Notes: generated by a model from the letters alone, not told the origin. A stretch of 64,000 nucleotides of DNA from Actinomycetota bacterium (GCA_021324675.1 JAJPIR010000121.1:1-64000); one strand, 5' to 3'; counted from the stretch's first letter, positions 8,325 through 16,746 are shown. Made by a program: numbers and translations.

Positions 8325-9881
8325 ATGGGGGTCCTACGGCGGCTGCCTACTGTCCCCACCATGAGCACAGATCCCCGAACCAACGGACCTTTCGTCGCGG
8401 TCCGGGAAACCCACATCGGGGTGGTGTTCCTCGTCGGGGGGCTGGCCTACAAGCTCAAAAAGCCCGTGCACACCACGTTTTTGGATTTCAGCGCCCGGCA
8501 ACGGCGGCTAGAGGCCTGCCGGCGGGAGGTTGAACTCAACCGGCGGCTGGCACCGGATGTGTATCTCGGCGTGGCCGAGGTGACGGGCGTCGACGGCCGG
8601 CCTTGCGACCATCTCGTGGTCATGCGCCGGATGCCCGAGGAGCGCCGGCTGGCCACCCTGCTCGCCGCCGGGGCGCCGGTGGACGACGCGGTACGGCAGC
8701 TGGCCAGGATGCTGGCCGCCTTCCATGCCGATGCCTACCGCAGCCCCGAGATCACCGCCGAGGCTGGGCGTGATGCGCTCCAGGCCCGGTGGGTCGACCA
8801 CTTCGCCGAACTGCGGCGCTTCCACAAGACTGTCTTGGATGACGCGTTGATGGTCGAGATCGAGCGGTTGGCCTTGGGCTTCCTTGCTGGCCGAGAGCCA
8901 CTGTTGGCCACCCGGCAGCGCGTCGGGCGCATCGTGGACGGTCACGGCGATCTGCTGACCGCTGACATCTTTTGTTTGGACGATGGCCCGCGGATGTTGG
9001 ATTGCCTGGAATTCGATGACCGGCTGCGTTACCTTGACGGGCTTGATGACGCTGCTTTCCTGGCCATGGATCTGGAATACCGCGGTGCAGCGGAACTCGC
9101 TGCTCGGTTCCTGGACTGGTACGCCGAGTTTGCCGGCGATCCAGCCCCACCGGCACTGCGCCACCACTACATCGCTTACCGGGCGCTAATCCGGGCGAGA
9201 GTGGCCTGTTTGCGCAGCGAGCAGGACGACGGCCCGGTGCAGGCGTCCTCTCGGGAAGAGGCCCGCCGCTACGCCGCGATTGCAGCACGCCACCTGCGCG
9301 CTGGCCAGGTGCGGCTAGTTCTCGTCGGCGGCTTGCCCGGCACCGGGAAGACCACGGTGAGCAATGCGCTGGCGGGGCAACTGGGCATGGTGGTGTTGTC
9401 TAGTGATCGGGTCCGCAAAGAATTGCACGGAATCACGCCAGACCAGTCGGCTGCGGCGCCCTATTACCAGGGCCTGTACTCCCCGGCAGCGACCGAGCGC
9501 ACCTACACCGAATTGCTCGCCCGCGCAGCGCATTGCCTTGCCCAGGGTGAGTCGGTCGTGCTGGATGCCTCCTGGACCAGCGCACTCCGGCGCGCTGCGG
9601 CCGCGGAGCTGGCCGACAGCGCGCACGCAGCCCTTGTCGCGCTGGAATGCACCGCAGCGCCCGAGGTCAGTGCCCAGCGACTGCGCCAACGGATTGGGTC
9701 ATTGTCTGATGCCGGCGAGGCGGTCAGCCGCGAGATGGCAGCGCACGCCGACCCCTGGCCGCAAGCATGCCCCATCCCTACCGGTGGATCCTTGGCCGCC
9801 GCCGTCGCCGCAGCTGTCGAGCAGGTGACCAATCAGGCCGGAGCGAACCCTGGTGCGGTGGTGGCCAACCTGCCACTGTGA
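8325..9881 (+). CDS. Rv2004c-like kinase-fold / P-loop ATPase fusion
   Basis: Two-domain protein. The N-terminal half (about 1-340) resembles aminoglycoside-phosphotransferase-fold proteins (GLAYKLKKP, VDGHGDLLTADIF, DCLEFDD). The C-terminal half is a small P-loop kinase-like domain (VLVGGLPGTGKTTVSNALA). This COG2187/COG0645 pairing occurs in Rv2004c, a DosR-regulon protein of unknown substrate. The start at 8325 has AGGA six bases before it; the next in-frame ATG (8361, MSTDPRTNG) is also possible. The ORF-track start (8055) lies inside the opposite-strand gene and is rejected. It is followed by a PPOX gene, probably in one transcript. Confidence 0.85.
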   Translation: MGVLRRLPTVPTMSTDPRTNGPFVAVRETHIGVVFLVGGLAYKLKKPVHTTFLDFSARQRRLEACRREVELNRRLAPDVYLGVAEVTGVDGRPCDHLVVMRRMPEERRLATLLAAGAPVDDAVRQLARMLAAFHADAYRSPEITAEAGRDALQARWVDHFAELRRFHKTVLDDALMVEIERLALGFLAGREPLLATRQRVGRIVDGHGDLLTADIFCLDDGPRMLDCLEFDDRLRYLDGLDDAAFLAMDLEYRGAAELAARFLDWYAEFAGDPAPPALRHHYIAYRALIRARVACLRSEQDDGPVQASSREEARRYAAIAARHLRAGQVRLVLVGGLPGTGKTTVSNALAGQLGMVVLSSDRVRKELHGITPDQSAAAPYYQGLYSPAATERTYTELLARAAHCLAQGESVVLDASWTSALRRAAAAELADSAHAALVALECTAAPEVSAQRLRQRIGSLSDAGEAVSREMAAHADPWPQACPIPTGGSLAAAVAAAVEQVTNQAGANPGAVVANLPL

Positions 9882-9904
9882 ATTGCACCCGCAGTTGGTG
9901 CTCA

Positions 9905-10369
9905 TTGATCGGGGAGCGCGCTATCGAGACTCTCGACCGGGAAACCTGCCTGGGCCTGCTGGCGACGGTGAGCATCGGCCGGGTCGGATGGGCGATGCCG
10001 CAGGGTCGCGCCATGATGCTGCCGGTGAACTTCGTCCTAGACAGCGACACTGACGGGGAAAGCATCGTCTTCAGTACTAGTAAAGGCGACAAGCTCGACG
10101 CGGTCCGCGAAGGTCGAGTGATCACTTTCGAAGTTGATGACGTGGAGCCGGCCGTGCAGGTGGGGTGGAGCGTCCTGGTTATGGGCCGTGCTGAGGTGAT
10201 CACCGATCCGGCGCAAGTGCACCGCGTTGAACAGCTTCATCTGGCTCCGTGGGTCTGCCTACCGGATCGCGTGTTCGTCCGTATCCCGATAACCGAGGTC
10301 ACTGGCCGGCGCCTGCCTCTACATCCAGGAAAGATCACTGTCATTCGTCAGGCTGACCGTGAGCTTTAG
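9905..10369 (+). CDS. PPOX-fold flavin-binding protein (paralogue 1)
   Basis: Pyridoxamine-5'-phosphate-oxidase-like split-barrel protein, expected to bind FMN or F420. Landmarks are LDRETCLGLLATVSIGRV, the strand PVNFVLD, VFSTSKGDKLDAV (phosphate-binding loop), EVDDVEPAVQVGWSVLVMG, and a C-terminal RIPITEVTGRRLP. Four paralogues lie elsewhere in the window. The start is uncertain. The track's ATG (9767) overlaps the previous gene by 115 bp and adds a non-conserved Arg-rich leader, so I prefer the TTG at 9905. Its 3' end overlaps the convergent CBS pseudogene. Confidence 0.75.
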   Translation: MIGERAIETLDRETCLGLLATVSIGRVGWAMPQGRAMMLPVNFVLDSDTDGESIVFSTSKGDKLDAVREGRVITFEVDDVEPAVQVGWSVLVMGRAEVITDPAQVHRVEQLHLAPWVCLPDRVFVRIPITEVTGRRLPLHPGKITVIRQADREL

Positions 10370-10816
10370 CTGCCGGTATCGACACAGCCAGGAGGCGGAC
10401 CAGTTCGCTTGGTGTCACCACGCCGAGCAGCGCTCCGCCGGCGGTCACGACCGGCACCCCTTCGAGCCTGAAGTTGCTGATCAGCTCGGCGGCTTGGCGC
10501 ACACTGGTATGGGGTGCACGGTCGGGATGCCGGGGTCAATGACGTCTCGCACCTGGCAGCGACGCATCTGGCAGGGCCCGCCGGAAGGCCACCACATCGC
10601 CAAGGTGTGTTGGGAGACAACCGCGACAACCCGGGTGCCGTCACAGACGACGGCCACTGGGCTGTCGAGGATGTGCAGGCGTTGCCACACTTCGACCACC
10701 GGATCATGCCCATTGACCACCGGCACGTCACTGACCATCACCGCACTGACCGGGAGGGCGGCAAGATCCTGTGCTGACTTCGGCCGGGTGATCACCGGCT
10801 GCGCCGCGCTCGACAT
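10341..10816 (-). pseudogene. CBS-pair protein, frameshifted
   Basis: The first CBS motif is in the ORF starting MSSAAQPVITRP (SAVMVSDVPVVNGHDPVVEV). The second is in another frame (TSVRQAAELISNFRLEGVP to VVTPSELVRLL). One base appears to be missing near 10525, after DPGIPTVH. Correcting it gives a two-CBS protein of about 157 aa ending at 10341. It lies 5 bp behind the USP gene (10822-11346) in the same direction. It is either a pseudogene or carries a sequencing indel. Confidence 0.7.
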
Positions 10817-10821
10817 CGGGG

Positions 10822-11346
10822 TCACAGGATTGCGGCCGCAAAGCCGGACAGCTCGGAGGTTTCGACGCAGTCCTGATGGGCCGCTGGACGGACCACGGTG
10901 ACCGGGCAAGCCGCGTGCAGCACGCAGCTTAGGCTCACCGAGCCAAGCACCATGCGCCGGAAGCTCCCTCGTCCCCGGCTGCCTACCACGAGCAGCGGGC
11001 TGCTGACCGCGGCCGCGGCAGACACCAGCACGCGCGCCGGGCTTCCACCCTCGGCCAGGATCTCAACGTCCACAGCGCCGTCGGCGCTCATCCGGTCGCC
11101 GAGGGCTTCGGTGACCAGCCTGCGGGTGTGCTGAAGCATGCTTTGCTGTATTTCCTCCACGGTGCAGCTGACCGGCAACCCGGAAGTCAGCGACCACACC
11201 TCCGGAAGCTCGAAAGCGGACACGACGAGCAACCCGGTGCCTCGGCGCGCGGCCTCCTCGAAGGCGAAATACAGCGCCCTCAGACTCGTCGGTGACCCGT
11301 CAACGCCGACGACGACGGGGCCCTTGGTGCTATTCGACTCGCTCAC
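10822..11346 (-). CDS. Single-domain universal stress protein
   Basis: USP fold, 174 aa: the opening strand VVVGVDGSPTSLRAL and the C-terminal ATP-binding signature VVGSRGRGSFRRMVLGS (G-2X-G-9X-G-S) are intact, so ATP binding is expected. The GTG start (VSESNSTKG) has AAGGAG seven bases upstream; the ATG 12 codons earlier has no such site. It lies 32 bp behind the Rv1738-like gene and upstream of the CBS gene, forming a likely three-gene operon. Confidence 0.9.
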   Translation of the reverse strand: MSESNSTKGPVVVGVDGSPTSLRALYFAFEEAARRGTGLLVVSAFELPEVWSLTSGLPVSCTVEEIQQSMLQHTRRLVTEALGDRMSADGAVDVEILAEGGSPARVLVSAAAAVSSPLLVVGSRGRGSFRRMVLGSVSLSCVLHAACPVTVVRPAAHQDCVETSELSGFAAAIL

Positions 11347-11378
11347 TGCACTTCTCCTTGTGCCGCTACCGGCGTTGA

Positions 11379-11648
11379 TCACTGGCTCAGGTGCACCGGC
11401 TGGTGGGTGATTTGCTCAATGTCGCCGGCTGCGGCGTTTAGAAGCTGGTGACCCAAGTCCGACAGCGCGCGAGCCACGGCCAGCTCGTCTCCAATCTCGG
11501 GCACGTCGCGATCCGCGGGATTGAGCCGGGCCAGCCCGAGACCTACCAGGCCGGTCTCGTCACGGTTATGCAGCCGCGCCAACGCGCGAGTCCGGCCTTC
11601 ATGTTCGTCGATATGGATATCGACGGTCCAATGCTTGCTTGCGATCAT
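11379..11648 (-). CDS. Rv1738-like DUF1876 protein (hibernation-factor-like)
   Basis: Very similar to what I recall of mycobacterial Rv1738: [37 protein letters not shown] and the C-terminal ITHQP are all present. Rv1738 is among the most strongly DosR-induced genes and structurally resembles ribosome hibernation factors, so a role in slowing translation is plausible but unproven here. It is 89 aa with AGGAG before the ATG. It is the first gene of an operon with a USP and a CBS gene, with a DosR-type box about 95 bp upstream. Confidence 0.92.
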   Translation of the reverse strand: MIASKHWTVDIHIDEHEGRTRALARLHNRDETGLVGLGLARLNPADRDVPEIGDELAVARALSDLGHQLLNAAAGDIEQITHQPVHLSQ

Positions 11649-11741
11649 GTCCCGCTCCTGATTTCACCGCAGTGACCTCGTTGCAAGCCAACGTGTCACC
11701 GGATGCGCCGGCGGCGAAGGGCCCCAGGTCGGGGACTGATG

Positions 11742-11755
11742 AGGACGAAAGTCGT
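11742..11755. promoter_or_regulatory. DosR-type box upstream of the Rv1738-like operon
   Basis: AGGACGAAAGTCGT matches 10 of 14 core positions and lies about 95 bp before the Rv1738-like ATG. A second half-like word (CGGGGACT) sits just beside it. The site falls between the Rv1738-like start and the end of dosR. Confidence 0.45.
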
Positions 11756-11759
11756 CGCG

Positions 11760-12419
11760 TTAGTTCTGCTGCTGCGGCGGCAGCGCTCCCTGCTCTCGCA
11801 TCTCCGCCCCGAACACGGCGATCTGCGTGCGCCGCTGCATCTGCAGCTTGGCCAAAAGCCGCGATACGTGGTTTTTGACGGTCTTTTCCGCCAAGAACAG
11901 CCGGGCGCCGATCTCCCGGTTAGACAAGCCATCAGCGATCAGCGCCAACACCGCGCGCTCGCGATCAGACAGTGCTTCCCAGCGTGGGTCAGTGGTCGGT
12001 GGTCCCTCGCGCAATCGGGTCAGCACCGTGGCGGTGACCGCCGGGTCGAGCAGTGACTGTCCCTGGGCCACCCGATGCACCGCATCGACCAGGTCTGTGC
12101 CACGGATTTGTTTGAGTACATACCCTGCCGCACCCGCCATGATCGCAGCGAACAGTGCTTCGTCGTCGTCGTAGGAAGTCAGGATCAGGCACGCGACCGA
12201 GGGCAGCGACGACCGGATTTCCCGGCAGACCTCGATACCGCTCCCGTCGGGTAACTGGGCGTCGAGCACTGCTACGTCCGGCCGCACTGCGGGAATGCGG
12301 CGCAGGGCCTCATCAACTCGCCCGGCTTCTCCGACAACTTCGATACGACCGCTGTCTTCGAGCAGGTCGCGCAGCCCACGCCGCACCACTTCGTGATCAT
12401 CAAGCAGGAACACCCGCAC
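11760..12419 (-). CDS. dosR: DosR/DevR-type NarL-family response regulator
   Basis: Receiver domain (residues 1-120): acidic pocket DD at 7-8, phospho-acceptor D53 in VAVLDAQLPDGSG, and the conserved LILTSY and YVLKQI strands. A GerE/LuxR helix-turn-helix follows (LSDRERAVLALIADGLSNREIG), and the recognition region EKTVKNHVSRLLAKL is almost the mycobacterial DosR sequence. It should bind palindromes such as those listed here and activate the dormancy set. I choose the GTG start (VRVFLLDDHEVV), which aligns with known DosR and has AAAGGG upstream; the ATG 13 codons earlier has no ribosome site. No sensor kinase is adjacent; a DosS-like kinase lies 20 kb away. Confidence 0.93.
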   Translation of the reverse strand: MRVFLLDDHEVVRRGLRDLLEDSGRIEVVGEAGRVDEALRRIPAVRPDVAVLDAQLPDGSGIEVCREIRSSLPSVACLILTSYDDDEALFAAIMAGAAGYVLKQIRGTDLVDAVHRVAQGQSLLDPAVTATVLTRLREGPPTTDPRWEALSDRERAVLALIADGLSNREIGARLFLAEKTVKNHVSRLLAKLQMQRRTQIAVFGAEMREQGALPPQQQN

Positions 12420-12617
12420 GGTGGCGCCCTTTTCTTCGTCCTGATCCACGCCGTTCATGGTGCACGGTAACCGCACCCAGAGCTACTACTAACTCCCACT
12501 CTCGCAGCATCAGCGAGCGCCATGTTTCCGCCAGTCGCCGCCTGCCCGCCGGCGTCGCCAAAGAGGCAAGAAGACCTATTTTTCCAGGACCTGTGGTCCT
12601 AGAGGTTGCGCACCAGG

Positions 12618-12631
12618 GGGACCAACGTCGG
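12618..12631. promoter_or_regulatory. DosR-type boxes upstream of tandem USP gene
   Basis: GGGACCAACGTCGG matches 10 of 14 core positions, 160 bp before the USP start. Just upstream (12586-12600) is the perfect palindrome AGGACCTGTGGTCCT, whose half-sites are 5 rather than 4 bases apart. The 371-bp gap 12420-12790 holds these two sites and no gene. Confidence 0.45.
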
Positions 12632-12790
12632 CAGCGAAGCCGTTGTGTCGCAGGAGGTGGTCCCTATGTGGAAGTTCCTGCCGCATCCGCGGTCGGCCAC
12701 GCCTCGAAAAACTGCTGTCCCGCGTGGCGCCAGCCACTAACCATTGGCTGGGGCACGTGGTTGCCTCACCTCGACGGACAAGGAGCCGAA

Positions 12791-13684
12791 ATGGACACTG
12801 TCAGCGCGCCGGGCTCTGTGGTCGTTGGGGTCGACGGTTCTCAGGCAGCGTTGGATGCCGTTCGCTGGGCGGCGGCCGAGGCTCGAAATGCGCAGTGCTC
12901 TCTTTCTCTGGTGCACACCGTGGACTGGCCACTGGTCAGCTTTCCGGTGCCGGCCAGTTTGCGGGCTGACTGGACACAACAAATGCTTGAGCAGGGCCGC
13001 CAATGGCTACGGGACGCTCAAAAAGCAGCTGAGTTTGTCGCACCGGGGGTTCAGACGCAGCTGCATCTGTTCACTGGTGATCCTCGGGCTACGTTACTGG
13101 CCGAAGCGCAACATGCGCGCGAGCTCGTCGTCGGATCTCGGGGATTAGGTGGCTTCTCGAGGATGTTGCTGGGCTCAACCAGCGCTGCGGTGGTCCAGCA
13201 TGCCTCGTGTCCCGTTGTTGTCGTCGTCCACGGGCAAGGTGATACCGCTGGTCCGGTTGTCGTCGGCTTGGACGGATCAACAGCGAGCGAACATGCATTG
13301 GGATACGCATTCCAGGCGGCCGCGCGTGCTGGTGCGGCCCTGTGCGCCGTGCACGCTTGGCAGGATCTCGGCGCGCTGCATTCCCCGATCGCCCCGGCCG
13401 AAGCCCTGCCCGTCGAGGAGATCCAGGCCGTCGGTTATCGCATGCTAGCGGAGCAACTCGCGAGCTGGCAGGAGAAGTATCCCCAGGTTGTGGTCGAGCG
13501 TCAGGTGGTACATGAACCACCTGCTGCGGCGCTCGTCGAGCTAGAACGCCAAGCTCGGATGATCGTCGTCGGCTCCCGCGGTCGTGGCGGGTTCTCCCGG
13601 CTACTTCTCGGCTCAGTAAGCCAACAGGTGGCGCGCTACGCGACTTGCCCAGTTGTGGTATGCCGCGGCAACCCGTACGGCTGA
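12791..13684 (+). CDS. Tandem (two-domain) universal stress protein
   Basis: 297 aa with two USP domains. Each starts with a VVVG(V/L)DGS strand (about residues 8 and 158) and has a complete ATP signature (VVGSRGLGGFSRMLLGS and VVGSRGRGGFSRLLLGS). The layout is that of Rv2623/Rv2005c, ATP-binding dormancy proteins. The track ORF begins far upstream, but AAGGAG just before MDTVSAPGS fixes the start. Its closest paralogue in the window is 22256-23158 (shared LRADWT, STSAAVVQHA and LAxWQxKYP blocks), so the two probably arose by duplication. Confidence 0.92.
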   Translation: MDTVSAPGSVVVGVDGSQAALDAVRWAAAEARNAQCSLSLVHTVDWPLVSFPVPASLRADWTQQMLEQGRQWLRDAQKAAEFVAPGVQTQLHLFTGDPRATLLAEAQHARELVVGSRGLGGFSRMLLGSTSAAVVQHASCPVVVVVHGQGDTAGPVVVGLDGSTASEHALGYAFQAAARAGAALCAVHAWQDLGALHSPIAPAEALPVEEIQAVGYRMLAEQLASWQEKYPQVVVERQVVHEPPAAALVELERQARMIVVGSRGRGGFSRLLLGSVSQQVARYATCPVVVCRGNPYG

Positions 13685-14099
13685 TACGCATTCCCGGCTG
13701 GGACCCCTGGCACCACTGAAGGTGACTTTTGACGCTGTTGCCTTCCCGGCTTCGTCGATAGACACGACTCTCAAGAAGCAATCCGCACCAAAGAAACCGA
13801 CTCATGTTCGAGGTGCGCATCCACGGTCGTGGGCTCAAAATGCAATCGAGCCTCTGACGCCGACCACTTGCGGCATCAAGCCAAGCAATAATCGACCATG
13901 TATTCCTGCACGGGCAAACTCCTCACCACCATTACACGCGTCAGCGGATCGCGCAATGCAAAAAGCAAGTACAGGCAGCGCTCCTTAAGAGCCAGCAGTT
14001 CACTTACGTGCGCACTCAACATCGCCGGATCGAGGTGATCGATGGGACTGCCAAACCGGCGACCGCCACGTGGGCCAGGGGCTTGGGGGCCTGACGTGG
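13685..14099. other. Gap: about 415 bp, nothing recognised
   Basis: No ORF with a ribosome site or family match is present. The two ORFs here (13089-13838 minus, 13653-13988 plus) are out-of-frame shadows or composition artefacts. No box or hairpin stood out. Confidence 0.4.
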
Positions 14100-14444
14100 T
14101 CAGACCTCTGCCCCACAGGGCACTGACGCTGAGGCTGACAATTTGCGCGCCTGGCCGCCCGGCAATCGGGCACTCAAGTCGGTGACGACGTCCCGTCCTG
14201 CCGAGATCGTTAACAGATCAGTCAACTCCTTGAACCCACCGAACAAGTCATCCAGCGCAACGCCAGCGGCGGTCACATCGCGGTCATCGAGTACCGATCC
14301 GGCGCGGAGGCGGTAAATGGCCTCAGTGATCGCCTCGGTGGCCTCGTCAATCAAGAGTACTGGCTGGGCCGCGTTGTGGTCCCAATACGTCTCGTCGAAA
14401 CCTGGTGCACTTTGTCCGGTGTAAACGCCAACACGCTTCGTCAT
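14100..14444 (-). CDS. Hypothetical protein (114 aa)
   Basis: Soluble protein starting MTKRVGVYTGQSAPGFDE, with a helical middle (DEATEAITEAIYRLRAG) and no membrane segment. I do not recognise the family. Of two ATGs nine bases apart, the second suits the GGAAAGG site; the first would overlap it. It is divergent from the PPi-phosphofructokinase gene, and a strong DosR-type box (14512-14525) lies about 70 bp upstream, so co-induction with the island is plausible. Confidence 0.65.
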   Translation of the reverse strand: MTKRVGVYTGQSAPGFDETYWDHNAAQPVLLIDEATEAITEAIYRLRAGSVLDDRDVTAAGVALDDLFGGFKELTDLLTISAGRDVVTDLSARLPGGQARKLSASASVPCGAEV

Positions 14445-14511
14445 CGCTGACATCCTTTCCGTGAGTTCAGGATCGGGTCAGCAGCCTGTTCCCAATAGCG
14501 TCGACCTACCA

Positions 14512-14525
14512 GGGTCGAAAGTCCC
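14512..14525. promoter_or_regulatory. Strong DosR-type box (divergent)
   Basis: GGGTCGAAAGTCCC matches 12 of 14 positions of the DosR core. It lies 154 bp before the phosphofructokinase ATG and about 70 bp before the divergent hypothetical gene, so it may serve either or both. It is one of the two best matches in the window. Confidence 0.65.
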
Positions 14526-14678
14526 ACCCCACGGCACGAAGGTCACCTCACCACCGCAGCAGGAGGACTTTTGGGCTCTTTGAACCCGCTGTCTAATGCG
14601 CCACCGGGAAGGCTGCGGCAGCCTGGAACCATCTCGGCGTGCCAGCGCAGAACAAACATCTTGGCAGGGAGAAGTGAG

Positions 14679-15701
14679 ATGCGTATTGGTGTGCTTACCG
14701 GAGGCGGGGATTGCCCCGGGCTCAACGCCGTGATCCGTGCGGTGGTCCGCAAAGGGATCGAAATCTATGGCCATGACATCGTTGGATTCCGGGAGGGCTG
14801 GCGGGGCCCGATGCTGGGGTTGATTCACCCGCTCGGGCTGGCCGACGTGGAACATATCCTTCCGCTGGGCGGCACCATCTTGGGCACCTCGCGCACGAAC
14901 CCTTACCGCGATGGCGGCCCTGAGCAAGTCAGGCAGACGCTCGCCGAGCATGGCGTGGACGCGCTGATCGCCATCGGTGGTGAGGACACGCTCGGAGTGG
15001 CCCAGAGGTTGCACGAAGACGGTCTGTTCGTGGTGGGCGTGCCCAAGACCATCGACAACGACCTGAGCGTCACTGACTACACGGTCGGATTCGATACCGC
15101 GGTGCATATCGCGACCGAAGCGATCGACCGGCTGCACACCACCGCTGAGTCACACCACCGGGTCGCGATTGTTGAGGTGATGGGGCGCCACGCGGGATGG
15201 ATTGCGCTGCATTCCGGGATGGCCGGCGGGGCCAACGTAATCCTCATGCCGGAGCGGCCGTTTTCCGTATCTTGGGTATGCCAATGGGTCACCCGGTGCT
15301 TGGACCGGGTGTCCGCCGCGATCGTCGTGGTCGCCGAGGGCGCGATACCGGAGGGAGGCGCTGAGGTACTCGCGGCCGCCGAAGTAGACGCCTTCGGTCA
15401 CCGAAGGCTGGGCGGGGTAGGCATCTGGCTGGCCGGCGAGATAGCCCGCCGTACCGGCGCCGAGGCCCGGGCGGTGGTGCTGGGCCACATTCAACGTGGT
15501 GGTACCCCCACCGCCTATGATCGGGTCTTGGCCACCCGGTTGGGTGTGCATGCCATTGATGCGGTGCACGAGGGCGATAGCGGTGTCATGGTGGCGTTGC
15601 GCGGCACCGAGATCGTCCGGGTCAAACTGGCTGACGCCACCGCAGCCGTGAAAACGGTGCCGCAGCACCGCCACACGGAAGCCGAGGTTTTCTTTGGCTG
15701 A
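14679..15701 (+). CDS. pfp: 6-phosphofructokinase, PPi-dependent type
   Basis: Family-A phosphofructokinase, 340 aa: GVLTGGGDCPGLNAVIRA (phosphoryl-donor site), PKTIDND with the catalytic Asp, MGRHAGW (fructose-6-phosphate site) and GHIQRGG. Donor-selecting residues are of the pyrophosphate type. The position that is Gly104 in ATP enzymes is Asp (GGEDT, D103 here), and the position that is Gly124 is Lys (PKTIDND, K123). Both changes are known determinants of PPi use. Length and motifs fit the Amycolatopsis methanolica PPi-PFK. It would interconvert fructose-6-P and fructose-1,6-bisP reversibly. GGGAGAAG sets the ATG start; the track's longer start is not needed. Confidence 0.88.
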   Translation: MRIGVLTGGGDCPGLNAVIRAVVRKGIEIYGHDIVGFREGWRGPMLGLIHPLGLADVEHILPLGGTILGTSRTNPYRDGGPEQVRQTLAEHGVDALIAIGGEDTLGVAQRLHEDGLFVVGVPKTIDNDLSVTDYTVGFDTAVHIATEAIDRLHTTAESHHRVAIVEVMGRHAGWIALHSGMAGGANVILMPERPFSVSWVCQWVTRCLDRVSAAIVVVAEGAIPEGGAEVLAAAEVDAFGHRRLGGVGIWLAGEIARRTGAEARAVVLGHIQRGGTPTAYDRVLATRLGVHAIDAVHEGDSGVMVALRGTEIVRVKLADATAAVKTVPQHRHTEAEVFFG

Positions 15702-15722
15702 TGGCGACCAGCTAGGTGATGC

Positions 15723-15737
15723 CACCTGAGTCAGGTG
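15723..15737. terminator. Possible convergent terminator hairpin
   Basis: CACCTGAGTCAGGTG is a perfect 7-bp palindrome around one base, flanked by ACCAGC and GCTGGT about 12 bases out on the left and directly on the right. It sits between the convergent pfp and avidin genes. There is no T-run, so the terminator role is uncertain. Confidence 0.3.
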
Positions 15738-15741
15738 CTGG

Positions 15742-16173
15742 TTAGGCCGTGACGCCAGGGGGGTGCGAAGCAGGTCCCCGCGCTTGCCGTACCGCCGTCT
15801 GGGTAGTGCCCGGCTGGGTACGCTGGAATGTGTCCGCGCCGACCAGGATTGATTTCCAATCCTCGCCAACGGTGGTCTCAGTAGCCAGTAGCCACAGCGC
15901 GAGGATGTGCTCTTCGCCATTGACCACCTGGTACTGACCCGACCACGTCGTAACAGAGTGGCTATTGCGGTCAGCATTGCGCCACAAAACGGCCCAGCCG
16001 ATTGCCGCCGAACCACAGACTCCAGCGGCCGGTTCGGCCCACCCGACAAGAGGGTAACGACCTGCGGCATCACCTACCGCCGTCCAATATTGCCCTGTCA
16101 CACTACCGTCATCGGTAACGTTGAGATCCATTTGAGAGCCCAGTTCATTATACCAAATGCCGGTAATGCTCAT
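15742..16173 (-). CDS. Avidin/streptavidin-family protein, no signal peptide
   Basis: 143-residue biotin-binding barrel, close to streptavidin throughout: GIWYNELGS, TGQYWTAVG, GWAVLWRN, HSVTTWSGQY, WLLATETT and DWKSILVGADTF. Predicted ligand residues are present at the streptavidin positions N23, S27, Y43, W79, S88, T90, W92, W108, W120 and D128 (here N9, S13, Y29, W64, S73, T75, W77, W94, W106, D114). S45 is Thr and N49 is Asp, which may alter affinity. Streptavidin is secreted, but this protein starts directly with MSITGIWYN after GGAGGAATT, so it should stay in the cytoplasm. It lies 33 bp behind the flavodoxin gene, a likely two-gene operon. Confidence 0.9.
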   Translation of the reverse strand: MSITGIWYNELGSQMDLNVTDDGSVTGQYWTAVGDAAGRYPLVGWAEPAAGVCGSAAIGWAVLWRNADRNSHSVTTWSGQYQVVNGEEHILALWLLATETTVGEDWKSILVGADTFQRTQPGTTQTAVRQARGPASHPPGVTA

Positions 16174-16206
16174 AATTCCTCCACATCTTGCTAACCGACC
16201 ATATGA

Positions 16207-16746
16207 TCATTGCTCAGCTGGCCTTACATACGGCGCTTCCGCGGCGACCAGCGCACAGGCAATGTCTTGAGCCCATGCGTCGATCGCCCTCCAGTCCCGG
16301 AAGTCACCGTATCGACAACCCAGCACCCGGAAAATTACCCGTCCCATGCGTGAGAGCTGGCTAGGCACGACGACCCCAGAGAACAGACGGTGGTCACGCG
16401 GATTGATGATGTCGCGGAAATTGGTGATTACCTTCTGCTTCTCTTTCATAGCAAATCGGCGCAAGGGGCGGGGCAGAGCACCCGGCATACCGACACTGAA
16501 CAACCACACCGGCAGGCCAGCGAGCACGTCGCGGTTACGGCGGACAAACCGGGTGGCCGGTGGGAGCCACTGCTGATCATGGATTGCACTGCCGAGCACC
16601 ACAGCGTCATACCGGTCCACGTCGCGCACCCGATCCAAGGGCTGCGTCTCCACGCGGTTTCCAGCTTTGTCCAGCATGGTCGCGATTCGCTGCGCAATAT
16701 CCCGAGTGGAGCCGTGTTCACTCGCATATCCGACGAGTACGATCAT
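16207..16746 (-). CDS. Flavodoxin-domain protein (HemG-like)
   Basis: 179-residue flavodoxin-fold protein. The FMN phosphate loop is GYASEHGSTRDIAQRI at the N terminus, with AVVLGSAIHDQQWLPPATRF and LFSVGMPG as the other isoalloxazine-side loops. This pattern matches the menaquinone-dependent protoporphyrinogen oxidase/flavodoxin group. The exact substrate is unclear. The ATG start (MIVLVGYASE) follows GAGGTG; the track's 389-aa ORF adds unrelated upstream sequence. It is first in an operon with the avidin gene, with a DosR-type box 65 bp upstream. Confidence 0.85.
   Translation of the reverse strand: MIVLVGYASEHGSTRDIAQRIATMLDKAGNRVETQPLDRVRDVDRYDAVVLGSAIHDQQWLPPATRFVRRNRDVLAGLPVWLFSVGMPGALPRPLRRFAMKEKQKVITNFRDIINPRDHRLFSGVVVPSQLSRMGRVIFRVLGCRYGDFRDWRAIDAWAQDIACALVAAEAPYVRPAEQ

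Noticed and set aside
8508-9167. 219-aa minus-strand ORF
   Set aside because: Shadow of the Rv2004c-like gene: antisense, no motifs, no ribosome site.
12586-12600. Perfect palindrome AGGACCTGTGGTCCT as a primary DosR box
   Set aside because: Half-sites are 5 bases apart instead of 4, which would rotate them on the helix. Kept only as a secondary note beside the 12618 site.
12155-12790. N-terminal extension of the USP ORF (track start 12155)
   Set aside because: It overlaps dosR on the opposite strand, is Arg-rich noise, and the real start has AAGGAG at 12780.
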